Shown: one piece after another, positions 1-8,136 of the stretch | How the letters are laid out: each line of letters opens with the position of its first letter | Position numbering within the stretch: position 1 is the first letter of the stretch | DNA from: a virus | IMG/VR virus record: IMGVR_UViG_3300046512_000152 | Coordinates: 1-31,603 of that record | Direction: 5' to 3' (one strand) | DNA: 31,603 bases | Program-made: the position numbers and the translations under genes | Notes under the pieces: generated by a model | Told to the model about the DNA's origin: nothing | Seen by the model: only the letters and a program-made list of their open reading frames with translations | Databases searched by the model: none

Positions 1-203
1 CAAAACAAGTTCAGCTCCACTTTTTCATGGTCACCATTGCCAACGATCTTGGCGGCCATAACATCCTTTACGCTGGGCGCGCGCATCATCAGTTTGTCAG
101 TCACAACCCCGTTGAGGTTGGCCTTGTGCTTGAGCGTTACGGTAACGCCGTCGTCACTCAGGGCCAGCCAGGTAGGCAGCGGCGCAATAAGAGAGTCAGT
201 CAT
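1..203 (-). CDS. Phage tail assembly protein (partial, cut by window edge)
   Basis: The visible N-terminal 67 residues begin MTDSLIAPLPTWLALSDDG and continue with a threonine- and valine-rich beta-type stretch. Sequence style and position directly after the tail tube gene fit the Mu gp41 / P2 gpE group of tail assembly chaperones, which help load the tape-measure protein during tail tube growth. The ATG at 203 has an AAGGA motif about nine bases upstream. The gene continues past base 1, so its C terminus and any programmed frameshift (as in P2 E/E') cannot be seen. The function rests on position and family style, not on a diagnostic motif. Confidence 0.75.
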   Translation of the reverse strand, partial: MTDSLIAPLPTWLALSDDGVTVTLKHKANLNGVVTDKLMMRAPSVKDVMAAKIVGNGDHEKVELNLF

Positions 204-214
204 GTCATCAATCC

Positions 215-718
215 TTAGAGGCCCAGGGCCGAACGCTCAGCGGCCAGCTGATCAACACCGTTGATCACCTGCACCATGTTGGCAAAGTCGATTTCGTACA
301 TCACACGACCGTCAATTTCGAGCTTGTAGTAGGTGACGGCCACGGCGTGCTTGATTTCGGCCTTGTCGCCTGGCTTCCAGTCGCCCATATCCACTTCTTT
401 GAGCGAGCCGCGAAGCGTCAGGGTCACCGCCTTGACGGTGCCTTTCTGGCCCTTGAACGAACCACGGAAAACGAGGTTGCACGCGGTCTGATCCGCCAGG
501 CCGAAGAACTTCAGCGCCTCTTTACGCACGCCGTTGGTGGTGAATGCCGCCTCCAGCTTTTCCAAGCCGGTGGGCAGGTCAACCGGGCCGCTCATACCGC
601 CGCCCCGGTATTCTTCGGATTTGATCGACAGCTTGGGCAGCGTCATAGACGGCACGTCACCGGAAAAGCTCACGCCATCAACAAACATGACGCAGTTGGT
701 CAACATTTCAGGAATCAT
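215..718 (-). CDS. Phage major tail tube protein (P2 FII type)
   Basis: This 167-residue protein starts MIPEMLTNCVMFVDG and has the length and beta-rich character of the P2 FII family. These proteins stack as hexamers to form the inner tube through which DNA passes. The C-terminal part (YYKLEIDGRVMYEIDFAN) is typical of the family. It lies directly after the sheath gene, as in P2 and most contractile-tailed Pseudomonas prophages. An AAGGGGG ribosome site precedes the ATG at 718. The two genes are 12 bases apart and surely co-transcribed. Confidence 0.93.
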   Translation of the reverse strand: MIPEMLTNCVMFVDGVSFSGDVPSMTLPKLSIKSEEYRGGGMSGPVDLPTGLEKLEAAFTTNGVRKEALKFFGLADQTACNLVFRGSFKGQKGTVKAVTLTLRGSLKEVDMGDWKPGDKAEIKHAVAVTYYKLEIDGRVMYEIDFANMVQVINGVDQLAAERSALGL

Positions 719-730
719 TGTTCGGCCCCC

Positions 731-1897
731 TTAGGCTGCTTCAAGTACTTCGGTCAGCCACTCGTTGGTGACCTCGATCAGGAAATTCGGGTTCTCGGCC
801 GGCGGCACGTCAGTGAAGCGAATGCGCCAGTAGATTTTGCCCTGCTCGATTTGGCTGGCCGTGTTGCGCTCGGTGTCCGCGTAGACTTCGAAGTTGATCA
901 CCGCACCGGCGTTCTTTTGGTCACGCATGAAGGCCTGAAGCCCCTCGGTGACGTCGGACACATAGGTTTTCGTGATCGACCGGTCTACGGCCCACTTGTG
1001 GCCCGCCTGGATCGCATCCATGAGGATGTCGCAGGTGCGCACGCGGGTAACAAACGACCACTTGGCATCGGCCGAGCAGGTACGGTTGCCCCACAGGCGG
1101 TAACCGCCATCGCGAATGATCGTGGTGATTTTCGCGTTATTGAGCAGGTTGGCACGGCACGTCTCGTCGCCGTCCAAATACTCCACCGGCCGGGTGGTAC
1201 CGGTGATGCCAACAAACTCTTTGTTCGATGGCGACGCCCAATAGCCGTACTCGGCATCGGTCCAGGCAAACAAGCCCGCTACCCAGGCTGAGGCCGGGGC
1301 ATCCACGGTCGCGCTGTCTACGGTGCTCCAGAACTGCACGCCCGGATCCACCAGATAGATCCGCTTACTGCCGAAGTTCAGCGCGTAGGCCATGGCGGCC
1401 TCGTCCGTGGTATTCGGGCCATCTACAATGGCAATCGCACGCAGCTTGCCGGCCAGGGCGTCCATGGCGGTGGCCACCGCCTGGGTGGCCGAGTGCCCCG
1501 GGGCAATCAGCAACTTAGGCTGGGCGTTGTGTCGGCTCTTGCCGTCCAGCAGCGCCTGAAGGCCCGTGCGCTGCCCATCAGCGAGAACGCCACCGATGAT
1601 GGCGGACGTTTGCAGGGCGGCGTCAGCGAGCTTAGGGACGCCAATGGCGACTATTACAGCCTTAGCCCGCACATAGATAGCCTGGCAAGCCCGGGTGATT
1701 GCCGAGTCAGTGCCGAACGCGGCAATGGCTTCGCGCTCGGACGTGATCAGCCTCAGCTCGCCAGCCTTGGCACTACCGCCACCGAGTACGCCCGGGGTGA
1801 AGGTGTCACACAGACCGATGATCGAGGACGACGGGAGCGAGATAGTGCGCGCGCCGGTGTCGATCAACGAGGTAGTGATGCCGTGAAAGAAACTCAT
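731..1897 (-). CDS. Phage tail sheath protein (P2 FI type)
   Basis: This protein of about 388 residues begins MSFFHGITTSLIDTGARTIS and matches the P2 FI contractile sheath family in length and order. Conserved-looking blocks include LLIAPGHSATQAVATAMDAL and the C-terminal IYWRIRFTDVPPAENPNFLI, the region where sheath subunits contact their neighbours. I chose the ATG at 1897 because a GGAG lies ten bases upstream. An in-frame TTG at 1906 sits too close to that site. Two terminators (1918-1942 and 1971-1997) lie between it and the fibre module, so the sheath-tube unit may have its own promoter, as P2 FI does. Confidence 0.95.
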   Translation of the reverse strand: MSFFHGITTSLIDTGARTISLPSSSIIGLCDTFTPGVLGGGSAKAGELRLITSEREAIAAFGTDSAITRACQAIYVRAKAVIVAIGVPKLADAALQTSAIIGGVLADGQRTGLQALLDGKSRHNAQPKLLIAPGHSATQAVATAMDALAGKLRAIAIVDGPNTTDEAAMAYALNFGSKRIYLVDPGVQFWSTVDSATVDAPASAWVAGLFAWTDAEYGYWASPSNKEFVGITGTTRPVEYLDGDETCRANLLNNAKITTIIRDGGYRLWGNRTCSADAKWSFVTRVRTCDILMDAIQAGHKWAVDRSITKTYVSDVTEGLQAFMRDQKNAGAVINFEVYADTERNTASQIEQGKIYWRIRFTDVPPAENPNFLIEVTNEWLTEVLEAA

Positions 1898-1917
1898 AGG
1901 GCTCAATCTCCAGAAAC

Positions 1918-1942
1918 GAAAAAGCCCCGCGTAAGCGAGGCC
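1918..1942 (-). terminator. Intrinsic terminator upstream of the sheath gene
   Basis: Read on the minus strand, GCCTCGC, a four-base loop TTAC and GCGGGGC form a seven-pair stem with one G-T pair, followed by TTTTT. It is the second of two consecutive terminators closing the tail fibre transcription unit just before the sheath gene. Confidence 0.75.
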
Positions 1943-1970
1943 GTAGGTCTTTCTTGTTACGCCTAACGGA

Positions 1971-1997
1971 AAAGAAAACGCCCCGTCAGTGCGGGAC
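1971..1997 (-). terminator. Intrinsic terminator after the tail fibre module
   Basis: On the minus strand GTCCCG, loop CACTGA and CGGGGC make a six-pair stem followed by GTTTTCTTTT. It begins right after the stop codon of the tail assembly chaperone gene. With the hairpin 30 bases further on it forms a double terminator. Confidence 0.7.
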
Positions 1998-1998
1998 T

Positions 1999-2457
1999 TT
2001 ATTCGGTTTGGTCGGCGATCCAGGCCGGCGCGACGGGGCGATGCGTGCTATTAGGGAAGTCAGGCGACTGGGGCCAATCGCGCAGGGCCTGCATGTAAAC
2101 CAGCAGAGCCGCGAACTGCTCGGCGCTAAGCGCTGCTTGGGCCGACATTTCGACCTGATCACGGTGCCGCTCACGCAGCCACATCACCGAAGCCAACTCG
2201 GCGTCGCGCCAGGCGCGCTCAAGTGCATTTGAGTTGGGCGCTACGGACTGAACCATTGCTGCCAAAGCGGCCGGCACTTTCACAGGCTCAGGCGCCACAG
2301 GGCGCATCGCCTCGATTCGCTCCTCGATTTGCATAACCGAAAGGCTATCAGCCTCAGCTAACTCAGCGGGAATAAAGTGATTCAGGGTTACAGAACCCCA
2401 GTTAATGACCATCGTCCCCATTTCCGGGGAGATTGAAATAATTGAAAATTTACTCAA
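1999..2457 (-). CDS. Tail fibre / tail assembly chaperone
   Basis: This 152-residue protein ends with LRDWPQSPDFPNSTHRPVAP, like the short C-terminal signature (DW, LRD..., fP, WP-like) of the Phage_tail_APC assembly chaperones commonly placed downstream of Pseudomonas phage fibre genes. The central part is helical and charged. Such proteins help fold or trimerise the fibre or adhesin encoded just upstream. Its start overlaps the stop of the glycine-rich adhesin gene by four bases (ATGA), so the two are probably translated together. The N-terminal 60 residues show no motif I recognise. Confidence 0.75.
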   Translation of the reverse strand: MSKFSIISISPEMGTMVINWGSVTLNHFIPAELAEADSLSVMQIEERIEAMRPVAPEPVKVPAALAAMVQSVAPNSNALERAWRDAELASVMWLRERHRDQVEMSAQAALSAEQFAALLVYMQALRDWPQSPDFPNSTHRPVAPAWIADQTE

Positions 2458-3233
2458 GACACAGCCCCCTTAACACGAGCAGAAGAATTACCCTCTGTAA
2501 AAGTTAGGGCATTACCCCCTGTGATAATCGCGGCACCTGCCGCACCACCAACCCACGGCCCGGCAGTGCCGTAGTTACTGTTTGACCACCCCACATTGCC
2601 CGCCAAACCAGCGACGCCAGCAGCACCGCCGGCGCCGCCGGAACCGCCGGAACCGTCATCCGATATCGCCTGCCCCGGAGCCCCAGGCTTCGCCGCGCGA
2701 ACCCCCTCGCCAGCACCACCGGCGCCGCCGTTACCGGTTCTTACGGCCCCGTCCGATTTAAAACTACGGCGCTGCCCCAAGCCCCCACCACCGCCCCCGC
2801 CTTGTATATATCCGGCCGAGTTATCCAAGGTGGTTGGGAACTCAAGCAAGAGGCCGTGACTGCCTGGCTGCCCCTCGCCAACTGCTCCGCCTGCACCACC
2901 TGCGCCCTTGATATACCCCTGGTTAATCACTGACAGTGTCGAGCCAGCAGGAAAAACACCCGTGCGCAGTGCAGCAGCAGCCTCCCCCCGCAGCACCGCT
3001 TTATTGATAAATACGTACTCGCGGGCCTTTGTCGGCGCCCCCATGAGGGCAAAAATGCTGGTGTCTGCCAGGTCCACAAGATTCGTGTAGACGATGCGGC
3101 GGCGCCAGGCCCTTTTCCAACCCGTGTCAGTCTTTACCCACAGTATTTCACCCTCACGCCAGCCATCGACCAGCTTTGCGCTGGGCATGATCCCGGCCTT
3201 AAATCCCATCGCACCCTTGGTGTGAAAATTCAT
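2454..3233 (-). CDS. Glycine-rich tail tip adhesin / receptor-binding protein
   Basis: The protein has 259 residues. The N-terminal third carries a block YVFINKAVLRGEAAAALRTG followed by STLSVINQGYIKGAGG. From about residue 110 there are several glycine-only or glycine-alanine tracts (GGGGGGGLGQ, GNGGAGGAGEG, GSGGSGGAGGAAG) separated by variable loops. This layout resembles the polyglycine-II sandwich adhesins of the T2/S16 gp38 type and other glycine-rich phage tip proteins, in which the loops bind the host receptor. It lies between the long fibre gene and a chaperone gene and overlaps both by four bases. Assignment as the receptor-binding tip is inference from composition and context. Confidence 0.75.
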   Translation of the reverse strand: MNFHTKGAMGFKAGIMPSAKLVDGWREGEILWVKTDTGWKRAWRRRIVYTNLVDLADTSIFALMGAPTKAREYVFINKAVLRGEAAAALRTGVFPAGSTLSVINQGYIKGAGGAGGAVGEGQPGSHGLLLEFPTTLDNSAGYIQGGGGGGGLGQRRSFKSDGAVRTGNGGAGGAGEGVRAAKPGAPGQAISDDGSGGSGGAGGAAGVAGLAGNVGWSNSNYGTAGPWVGGAAGAAIITGGNALTFTEGNSSARVKGAVS

Positions 3234-4252
3234 TTTTCCACCTGCAGCCAGATAGTTCCTACCACCCCTTCATCCGCCTTTGGGGCATCAGTCGAAATAA
3301 TGATGCGATCAGCAGGAAAAGCGTCGGTGATGCCATGGCCTTCGAGTGTGGTCGGGTTGGTGCCGCCAGTCACACGACCGTACCTATCAACGGTGACGCT
3401 GGCATAAGAGCCAGCACTGACACCAGTGCGCCCCACGGCCATCTCAAAGGCCAGTGCGGTAGTGCCCAGGGCAATCGGTGCATCCGTCACCAGTTGCCAA
3501 ACGCTGTCACCGTTGACGGTGCCAGTTTCAACACTGACAAACAGCCCGGGCGTTACCTCGACGCTAGTGTCGGCGTCCTGGGTGCGCTTCCACACGCCGG
3601 TCGAAGAAACCACGTACAGGCCGTTTTCCTTGGCGGCCGTCTGATTTTTCACCAGCACGCGCGCATCGGCCGGCAACAGAACGCCGTCGATGGTCTGCAC
3701 ACCGCTCAAAGCGATGTTGGCCGTGGTGGCCACCAACACCGAATGCTTGAAGTCCATTTTTGCCATGGCTTCAATAATCTGAGTGTCAACGTATTCACGG
3801 GTCGCGAGGACAATCGCCGGGTCAATCTTCAGGACGATGCTCGCAGTATTGGCGACGATGAAGTTCATCCGAATGATTTGGGTCTTGCCGGTCCCCTGCA
3901 CAAGCAAAGGCTTGAAGCTCGGCGCACAGTTGGCCACCGCCACCAGGTCGCCATCGGCGTCATACAGGCCGATTTCCCGGATCCACTTACCGCCGACGTC
4001 AGCCGGTATCACCTGCTCGGTAATGATGATGTTCGGGTTGGCCGGATCGGTTCGCACCTGATTGACCGACGCGCGGCGCCATTCGTTGATCAGGCGCGTT
4101 TGCGCTCGGTTGGGGATAGGGTCGGTGCCGTTGGCATCACCCACGCCCATTTGGGCAAAGGTCCAGGGCTGGCCCAGGGCGGTAGCGTTTGCCTGTTTGG
4201 CCTCCCCAACTGCCGTGAGGATGGCGAAAAACTGACTGTTCTGATCAATCAT
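3230..4252 (-). CDS. Phage tail fibre protein (P2 H type)
   Basis: This 340-residue protein has the N-terminal baseplate-attachment domain typical of P2-like fibres (Phage_tail_fib / DUF3751). It begins MIDQNSQFFAILTAVGEAKQ and includes LINEWRRASVNQV and WIREIGLYDADGDLVAVANC. The second half (DFKHSVLVATTANIALSGVQ, LLPADARVLVKNQTAAKENG) is the repeated beta type found in fibre shafts. It is short for a fibre. The tip function is probably supplied by the separate glycine-rich protein that follows with a four-base overlap. It also overlaps the gpI-like gene upstream by four bases. Confidence 0.9.
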   Translation of the reverse strand: MIDQNSQFFAILTAVGEAKQANATALGQPWTFAQMGVGDANGTDPIPNRAQTRLINEWRRASVNQVRTDPANPNIIITEQVIPADVGGKWIREIGLYDADGDLVAVANCAPSFKPLLVQGTGKTQIIRMNFIVANTASIVLKIDPAIVLATREYVDTQIIEAMAKMDFKHSVLVATTANIALSGVQTIDGVLLPADARVLVKNQTAAKENGLYVVSSTGVWKRTQDADTSVEVTPGLFVSVETGTVNGDSVWQLVTDAPIALGTTALAFEMAVGRTGVSAGSYASVTVDRYGRVTGGTNPTTLEGHGITDAFPADRIIISTDAPKADEGVVGTIWLQVEK

Positions 4253-4854
4253 GGATACACGTCCAGGGTGTCAATTTCATCAATACACATGACCAGGCCA
4301 TAAGTGCCGGTCACCTCGATATCGCGGGGGGTTGGTGGGTAAACGTCGATCACTTCACCCTCGCTTACACAGGCGCCGATGCCAATGTAACCGGTGGTCT
4401 CCAGACTGATCGCCAGGCCGGTCATATGCCGACTGACAGGCTTGGCGTCATCAATGAGCCGGGTCAGCTCTTCGTACATTTCTTCTGTAATGCCGGTATC
4501 CAGAACACCGACCTTCAGGGCGAACGTTCCCGGCACGCCCTCGGGCACTGTCTGCCACCACTCCATAACCTCGATCAGGTAACCCAGCGGCTCGACCACG
4601 CGGCGCAATGCGCCAATCGTGCCTTTGTGCTTGTGGATGTAATACGAGGCCTTGATGGCGGCGCGCTTGGTCGCCTCGCTCCACCGGTAATCCCAGCGGT
4701 CGACCGACCAGGCCCAAGCCAGATGCAGCAGCAAATGGGCCGGACAGGTATCGGCGTTGTAGAGCGTGCGCAACGGAACAATGGTTTTTTCGTAGAGCGC
4801 AGCCTCAAGGGCCCGCTCCAGCTGCGTGCTATTGCTGGGAAGTAGGCTTTTCAT
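4249..4854 (-). CDS. Phage tail protein I (baseplate, P2 gpI)
   Basis: This 201-residue protein contains LLHLAWAWSVDRWDYRWSEA followed by KRAAIKASYYIHKHKGTIGA, the hallmark stretch of the P2 gpI family, which links baseplate wedges to the tail fibres. The C terminus has the variable repeats commonly seen there. A GAGG precedes the ATG at 4854. The start lies inside the end of the gpJ-like gene (26-base overlap) and the stop overlaps the fibre gene, so J, I and H form one translationally linked unit as in P2. Confidence 0.93.
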   Translation of the reverse strand: MKSLLPSNSTQLERALEAALYEKTIVPLRTLYNADTCPAHLLLHLAWAWSVDRWDYRWSEATKRAAIKASYYIHKHKGTIGALRRVVEPLGYLIEVMEWWQTVPEGVPGTFALKVGVLDTGITEEMYEELTRLIDDAKPVSRHMTGLAISLETTGYIGIGACVSEGEVIDVYPPTPRDIEVTGTYGLVMCIDEIDTLDVYP

Positions 4855-5731
4855 CCGCCAACCTCACGCTGTAACCCGTGCAGTACGCGGCCTGGGCTTT
4901 AGTCGGGGCCAGGTCGACCCACCCGGGCAGCTCAACACGCGAAACGCCAGCGACATGCACCTGGGCGTCCACACCAGACCGTGCCACCTCAACACCGAGG
5001 CGCTTACGGGGGTTGATCCACTTCGACAGACGGCTCAAGGCCTCGGCCAAGGCGGCGTCACCTTCTGGCCCGGCGCTATTCATGTGCAGGATCGCGTCAA
5101 TGCGGTAATTCAGAATGTCGGCGCCCTGGACGGCCACCCGGTCACCCAGCGGCCGCACGTCGTCGTCATTAAGGGCTTTGGCCACCGTGGCCAACAGCGC
5201 CGGCGTGGCCGTTCCATCCCCCTCGGTACTCAGCACCGTTACGGTAACGCGCGCAGGCGACGGGCTTTCCGCCGTGGCGTCCCGCACAAAGCCAGACGCA
5301 TTACGCGCGTGCAGGATGTAGCTGTTTCGCGGGCCCGCAGTGGTAAGCCCCTCATAGGCCAACTGAATACGCTCGCGGTACGAATCATCATCTTCAAGGA
5401 CTTCAGCTACCGGTGGAACCGCCAGTAGATCCTCGGGCTGAATCACCAGGCGCGGAAGGTCGACGTTTGCGCCCAGATGATCAAGGTCGCCCTTGATGGC
5501 ATGAGCCAAAAGCAGCGCCTTACATGCATCGTTAACCCGGGCTCGGTTACCAACCTTGTTATAAGCCCCCACCTCTAGCACTTTGGTAACAGGATCGCTT
5601 TCAAGCGCGGCGCTCCAGTTGTCGCCCATATAGGCGCGGAAGGCTGACAGCCCCTCGTCGTAGACTTCTTCAAAGTCCAGCGGCTCAAGCACGTCCGGCG
5701 CCGGCAGGGCCGACAAGTCCACGATGCTCAT
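4829..5731 (-). CDS. Baseplate assembly protein J
   Basis: This 300-residue protein begins MSIVDLSALPAPDVLEPLDF and shows the gpJ-family block YRERIQLAYEGLTTAGPRNS, followed by DATAESPSPARVTVTVLSTE. The P2 gpJ / Mu gp47 / T4 gp6 family forms the wedge ring of the baseplate. The start at 5731 overlaps the gpW-like stop by four bases and has a strong GGAGG. Length is normal for P2-like phages. Confidence 0.94.
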   Translation of the reverse strand: MSIVDLSALPAPDVLEPLDFEEVYDEGLSAFRAYMGDNWSAALESDPVTKVLEVGAYNKVGNRARVNDACKALLLAHAIKGDLDHLGANVDLPRLVIQPEDLLAVPPVAEVLEDDDSYRERIQLAYEGLTTAGPRNSYILHARNASGFVRDATAESPSPARVTVTVLSTEGDGTATPALLATVAKALNDDDVRPLGDRVAVQGADILNYRIDAILHMNSAGPEGDAALAEALSRLSKWINPRKRLGVEVARSGVDAQVHVAGVSRVELPGWVDLAPTKAQAAYCTGYSVRLADEKPTSQQ

Positions 5732-6054
5732 ACGCTTACCTCCAAGACAAAGCTGTCGCCCAGGTACTCGCCAGCAACGAGCATGTTTATTTTCCCATCC
5801 AACAGCGAAAGCGCCGTCACTCGCTCAAGCTTCAGGCGCGGTTCATTGCGGCCGAGGGCACGGGCCGCTTCGGCCTGAACCGCACTTTTCCAACCAGCAT
5901 TGATTGGCAAGTCAACGAACCCGCGCAGCTTGCTGCCGTACTCCGGCCGGTGCCGACGACTGCCCAGGGTCGTACTCAAAATGTCAGCGATGGACTGTCG
6001 CAAATGCTCGATGCCGGATATGGGCTGCCCGGTGTGGCGATCCATTCCGATCAT
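5728..6054 (-). CDS. Baseplate assembly protein W (GPW/gp25 family)
   Basis: This 108-residue protein contains SIADILSTTLGSRRHRPEYG followed by SKLRGFVDLPIN, the signature of the gpW/gp25 family. Its members sit at the junction of baseplate wedge and sheath and start sheath assembly, and carry a conserved Glu/Arg-rich R-x-P-x-Y-G segment. An AGGAGG lies about eleven bases before the ATG at 6054. An internal ATG three codons downstream (MDRHTG) is possible but less well placed. Confidence 0.94.
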   Translation of the reverse strand: MIGMDRHTGQPISGIEHLRQSIADILSTTLGSRRHRPEYGSKLRGFVDLPINAGWKSAVQAEAARALGRNEPRLKLERVTALSLLDGKINMLVAGEYLGDSFVLEVSV

Positions 6055-6059
6055 CTTGC

Positions 6060-6281
6060 TTAGCCCTCCTGGGCGGCGTATTCGCTATGAGCCTTCAGGA
6101 AGGCCACAGCCTCTTTGTCGGACTCCGGCACCACCACAAGGCCCTTGGCCACCGGGTAGGTACGATCGGTATCAGGCACAACCAGAGTGCGGGACGTGTA
6201 GACCAGATCGCGGAACGTCAGCGATGCTTGCGCGGCCGGGGCTTGAACTTCGGTTGCGGGCTTCTCGATGGGCTTGGCCAT
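6060..6281 (-). CDS. Small hypothetical protein between baseplate genes V and W
   Basis: This 73-residue protein starts MAKPIEKPATEVQAPAAQAS, with a lysine/alanine/proline-rich, probably disordered N terminus, and ends in a compact charged segment (VPESDKEAVAFLKAHSEYAA). I do not recognise a family. The ATG at 6281 is preferred because CGGAGAAATA precedes it. The ATG at 6296 lies in a terminator stem region and has no ribosome site. It lies between a terminator (6302-6321) and gpW, so it starts a transcription unit or is read through. P2 itself has no gene at this site. Confidence 0.72.
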   Translation of the reverse strand: MAKPIEKPATEVQAPAAQASLTFRDLVYTSRTLVVPDTDRTYPVAKGLVVVPESDKEAVAFLKAHSEYAAQEG

Positions 6282-6296
6282 TATTTCTCCGGGCAT

Positions 6297-6325
6297 GAAA
6301 AAGCCCGCACACGGCGGGCTTTAGG
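6297..6325 (-). terminator. Intrinsic terminator between the V gene and the small gene
   Basis: On the minus strand GCCCGC, loop CGTGT and GCGGGC form a perfect six-pair stem followed by TTTTT. It lies just after the gpV stop codon. The opposite strand has only a short T run, so it mainly works on the minus strand. Confidence 0.75.
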
Positions 6326-6335
6326 TGATTTTTGG

Positions 6336-6929
6336 TTAATGCTTGTGGTGGTTGTCGCTGTTGCCGGCCGCCATGATGTCGGCATCGCTGGTAATGCTTC
6401 CGACCGCGTGCAATGCACCTGCGACCTCGACTCCTTCCGTTACGCGTAACGAGCCTTTGATTTCCACCGCAGCAATCAACTTGATATTGGTGGTGGTCAC
6501 GGTGACATCGTTGTCGGTGGTGATAGATTCGGTCGATCCAACTTTGGTGACCACCCGGCCAGTCGGCAGCGTGATCATGTAGGACTTGGCCTTCCAGTCG
6601 TAGACCAGAGAACCGCCATCATCAAAACGCCAGACTTCGACATGATCGCGGTTATCCGGCGGGCCACCGGCATTGCCGTACAGCCCAGGAATAAACGTGC
6701 CCATGCCAGCCTGGCCGCTTGGGTTAAACAAAACCCCCTGCTCGCCCAGGCTTGGCGCCCGCCAGTGCCGCGCCTTACCGGCTGCCAGGCTGTGCCAGCG
6801 CACCCAGGCGCTAGTCCATTCGCCATTGCTGACACGCACCGCCGGGGCCGCCAGATCCACACCGACCACCACGCAGGGCATCAGCATGGCGGCAATAATC
6901 CGGTCGTGTTCGGCACTGGCGTAGCTCAT
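6336..6929 (-). CDS. Baseplate spike protein V
   Basis: This 197-residue protein has an N-terminal OB-type part (MLMPCVVVGVDLAAPAVRVS) with the family motif GEQGVLFNPSGQ. A beta-helical C-terminal region (SITTDNDVTVTTTNIKLIAA and following) ends in NSDNHHKH. In P2 gpV the trimeric spike tip holds an iron ion through an HxH motif, and the terminal H-K-H here fits that. It pierces the host outer membrane during tail contraction. Its start overlaps the preceding gene by four bases. A terminator follows it. Confidence 0.93.
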   Translation of the reverse strand: MSYASAEHDRIIAAMLMPCVVVGVDLAAPAVRVSNGEWTSAWVRWHSLAAGKARHWRAPSLGEQGVLFNPSGQAGMGTFIPGLYGNAGGPPDNRDHVEVWRFDDGGSLVYDWKAKSYMITLPTGRVVTKVGSTESITTDNDVTVTTTNIKLIAAVEIKGSLRVTEGVEVAGALHAVGSITSDADIMAAGNSDNHHKH

Positions 6930-7441
6930 ACTGGGTCCTCAGGATAAACCGGGCCCGTATCACTGGTGAACTCCCCTGCAGGGGCCACTAGGCCGCTTGG
7001 GGACTCATCAGGCCATGGCCACGTGAACTCACCCACTTCAAACGGCTGAATCCACTGCACAGACCACATGACGAATTGCTCAAGCTCCTGCGTCGGAGAT
7101 TCAGGCTGGGCGTGGACCTGTTGCGGCGGACCGGTGACAAAATCCACGTCCCACAACTGATCCTTAAGCACGGTCGTCATCTGAGCCGCCAAGATAGCGG
7201 CCTGTAGAGAAGCCTTAGGCCGTTCTGCATCCACCAGAATGCAGGACTGAAAACGGCCAATCAGCGCCGTTTTCCCTTCTCCCCGATCAGTACCCAGGGT
7301 CATGTCGGTAATGCCATACAGCAGGGCCGGCGTGTTCACCTGGGCGCCCAGCTCCGGGAACTGCTCTACGTGCAGCACCCGGGGCATACGCTTGCTGATA
7401 ATACGAGTGATCGCATCATGTAATGTCGTCAGTTCGCTCAT
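6926..7441 (-). CDS. Hypothetical tail completion/terminator-position protein
   Basis: This 171-residue protein begins MSELTTLHDAITRIISKRMP. It has an alpha/beta core (TPALLYGITDMTLGTDRGEG, then ALIGRFQSCILVDAERPKAS) and an acidic, proline-rich tail that looks disordered. The N-terminal helix followed by beta strands resembles small tail terminator proteins, and it occupies the slot between the FII-like joining protein and the spike, where lambda places Z/U and P2-like phages their tail completion genes. I do not recognise a defined family. The start overlaps the FII-like gene by 26 bases. Confidence 0.7.
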   Translation of the reverse strand: MSELTTLHDAITRIISKRMPRVLHVEQFPELGAQVNTPALLYGITDMTLGTDRGEGKTALIGRFQSCILVDAERPKASLQAAILAAQMTTVLKDQLWDVDFVTGPPQQVHAQPESPTQELEQFVMWSVQWIQPFEVGEFTWPWPDESPSGLVAPAGEFTSDTGPVYPEDPV

Positions 7442-7793
7442 TGGGTACGCTCAGCACCAGGTCAACCATGCCTGAGCCGTCAGGCTTCAGGCGCACGACC
7501 TTGTAGCGGCCACCACCCATCGCGGGAGGCAGCTCAATGGTAAGAAAGTCACCCTTTTTGACGCCTTGAACGTCGACCACTCGCGCAGTCAGGGTGGGCT
7601 CTAACACCTCATCGGCATTGATTGCCCCGCCAAGTCGCGCGACTCCCCCCTTGCCGCCACCGATCTCAGCGCCGACAAATGGAGAGGCAAAAGCACCGAA
7701 AACTCCACGCCCATCTGCAAGCGTCGCCGGATCGCCCAGGCGCGCTACCGCTAGGGCGTCCATACGATCAACCAAGACCCGAAAGCCGGCCAC
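7416..7793 (-). CDS. Head-tail joining protein, lambda gpFII-like
   Basis: The protein has 125 residues. The C-terminal half reads VVDVQGVKKGDFLTI, a beta segment, then VVRLKPDGSGMVDLVL. It parallels lambda gpFII (VRQLRRGDTLTI, then VDRVSPDDGGSCHLWL) in order and spacing, and the start VAGFRVLVDRMDALAVARL parallels the FII N-terminal helix. gpFII binds the portal/gpW complex and accepts the tail. The start codon is GTG at 7793, overlapping the stop of the decoration protein gene (TAGTG), which suggests translational coupling. No strong ribosome site is visible. Confidence 0.72.
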   Translation of the reverse strand: MAGFRVLVDRMDALAVARLGDPATLADGRGVFGAFASPFVGAEIGGGKGGVARLGGAINADEVLEPTLTARVVDVQGVKKGDFLTIELPPAMGGGRYKVVRLKPDGSGMVDLVLSVPNERTDDIT

Positions 7794-8107
7794 TAGGGAA
7801 TCAACAGCGCTTCGGCGAATCCACCTGACGCGTCACTGAGCAGCTTGCCAAATGGCACTGAGTCGGCAGTGCCATCAGCGACTAGTCCACCGTCTTTCAA
7901 ACTCACTTTGGCTCCCATTTTTAGTGCGCCGGTTACTGGCAGTTGCCATGACCCACCGATAGAACCAACACAAGGCTGGCCTTTAACGGTTGTGTCTTTA
8001 GGCACAACCACTAGGTTATTGATTGCAATAGGCACACCAGATGTAGTGCCGCCGGTTGGCGAAACAAAAGTGACGGTCTGCCCGGCACCTTGGTAATTTT
8101 TAGACAT
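7793..8107 (-). CDS. Capsid decoration/cement protein, DUF2190 family
   Basis: This 104-residue, glycine/valine-rich beta protein contains GVPIAINNLVVVPKDTTVKG and LPVTGALKMGAKVSLKDGGL, the pattern of DUF2190 (Phage_cement_2). These proteins trimerise on the capsid surface and stabilise the expanded shell, the role of lambda gpD. It sits directly after the capsid gene, as expected. GGAG lies about nine bases before the ATG at 8107. Confidence 0.88.
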   Translation of the reverse strand: MSKNYQGAGQTVTFVSPTGGTTSGVPIAINNLVVVPKDTTVKGQPCVGSIGGSWQLPVTGALKMGAKVSLKDGGLVADGTADSVPFGKLLSDASGGFAEALLIP

Positions 8108-8136
8108 CGTTCAATTCTCCTGGACGCAGAAATAGC

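Noticed and set aside
347-1291. Long plus-strand reading frame opposite tube and sheath genes
   Set aside because: It lies antisense to clear tail genes, has no ribosome site and an Arg/His/Gly-rich composition typical of antisense GC-rich frames.
2596-2859. Proline/alanine-rich plus-strand frame
   Set aside because: Antisense to the glycine tracts of the adhesin gene, which explains its composition.
3335-4303. Long plus-strand frame opposite the tail fibre gene
   Set aside because: Shadow of the fibre gene, with no recognisable protein features.
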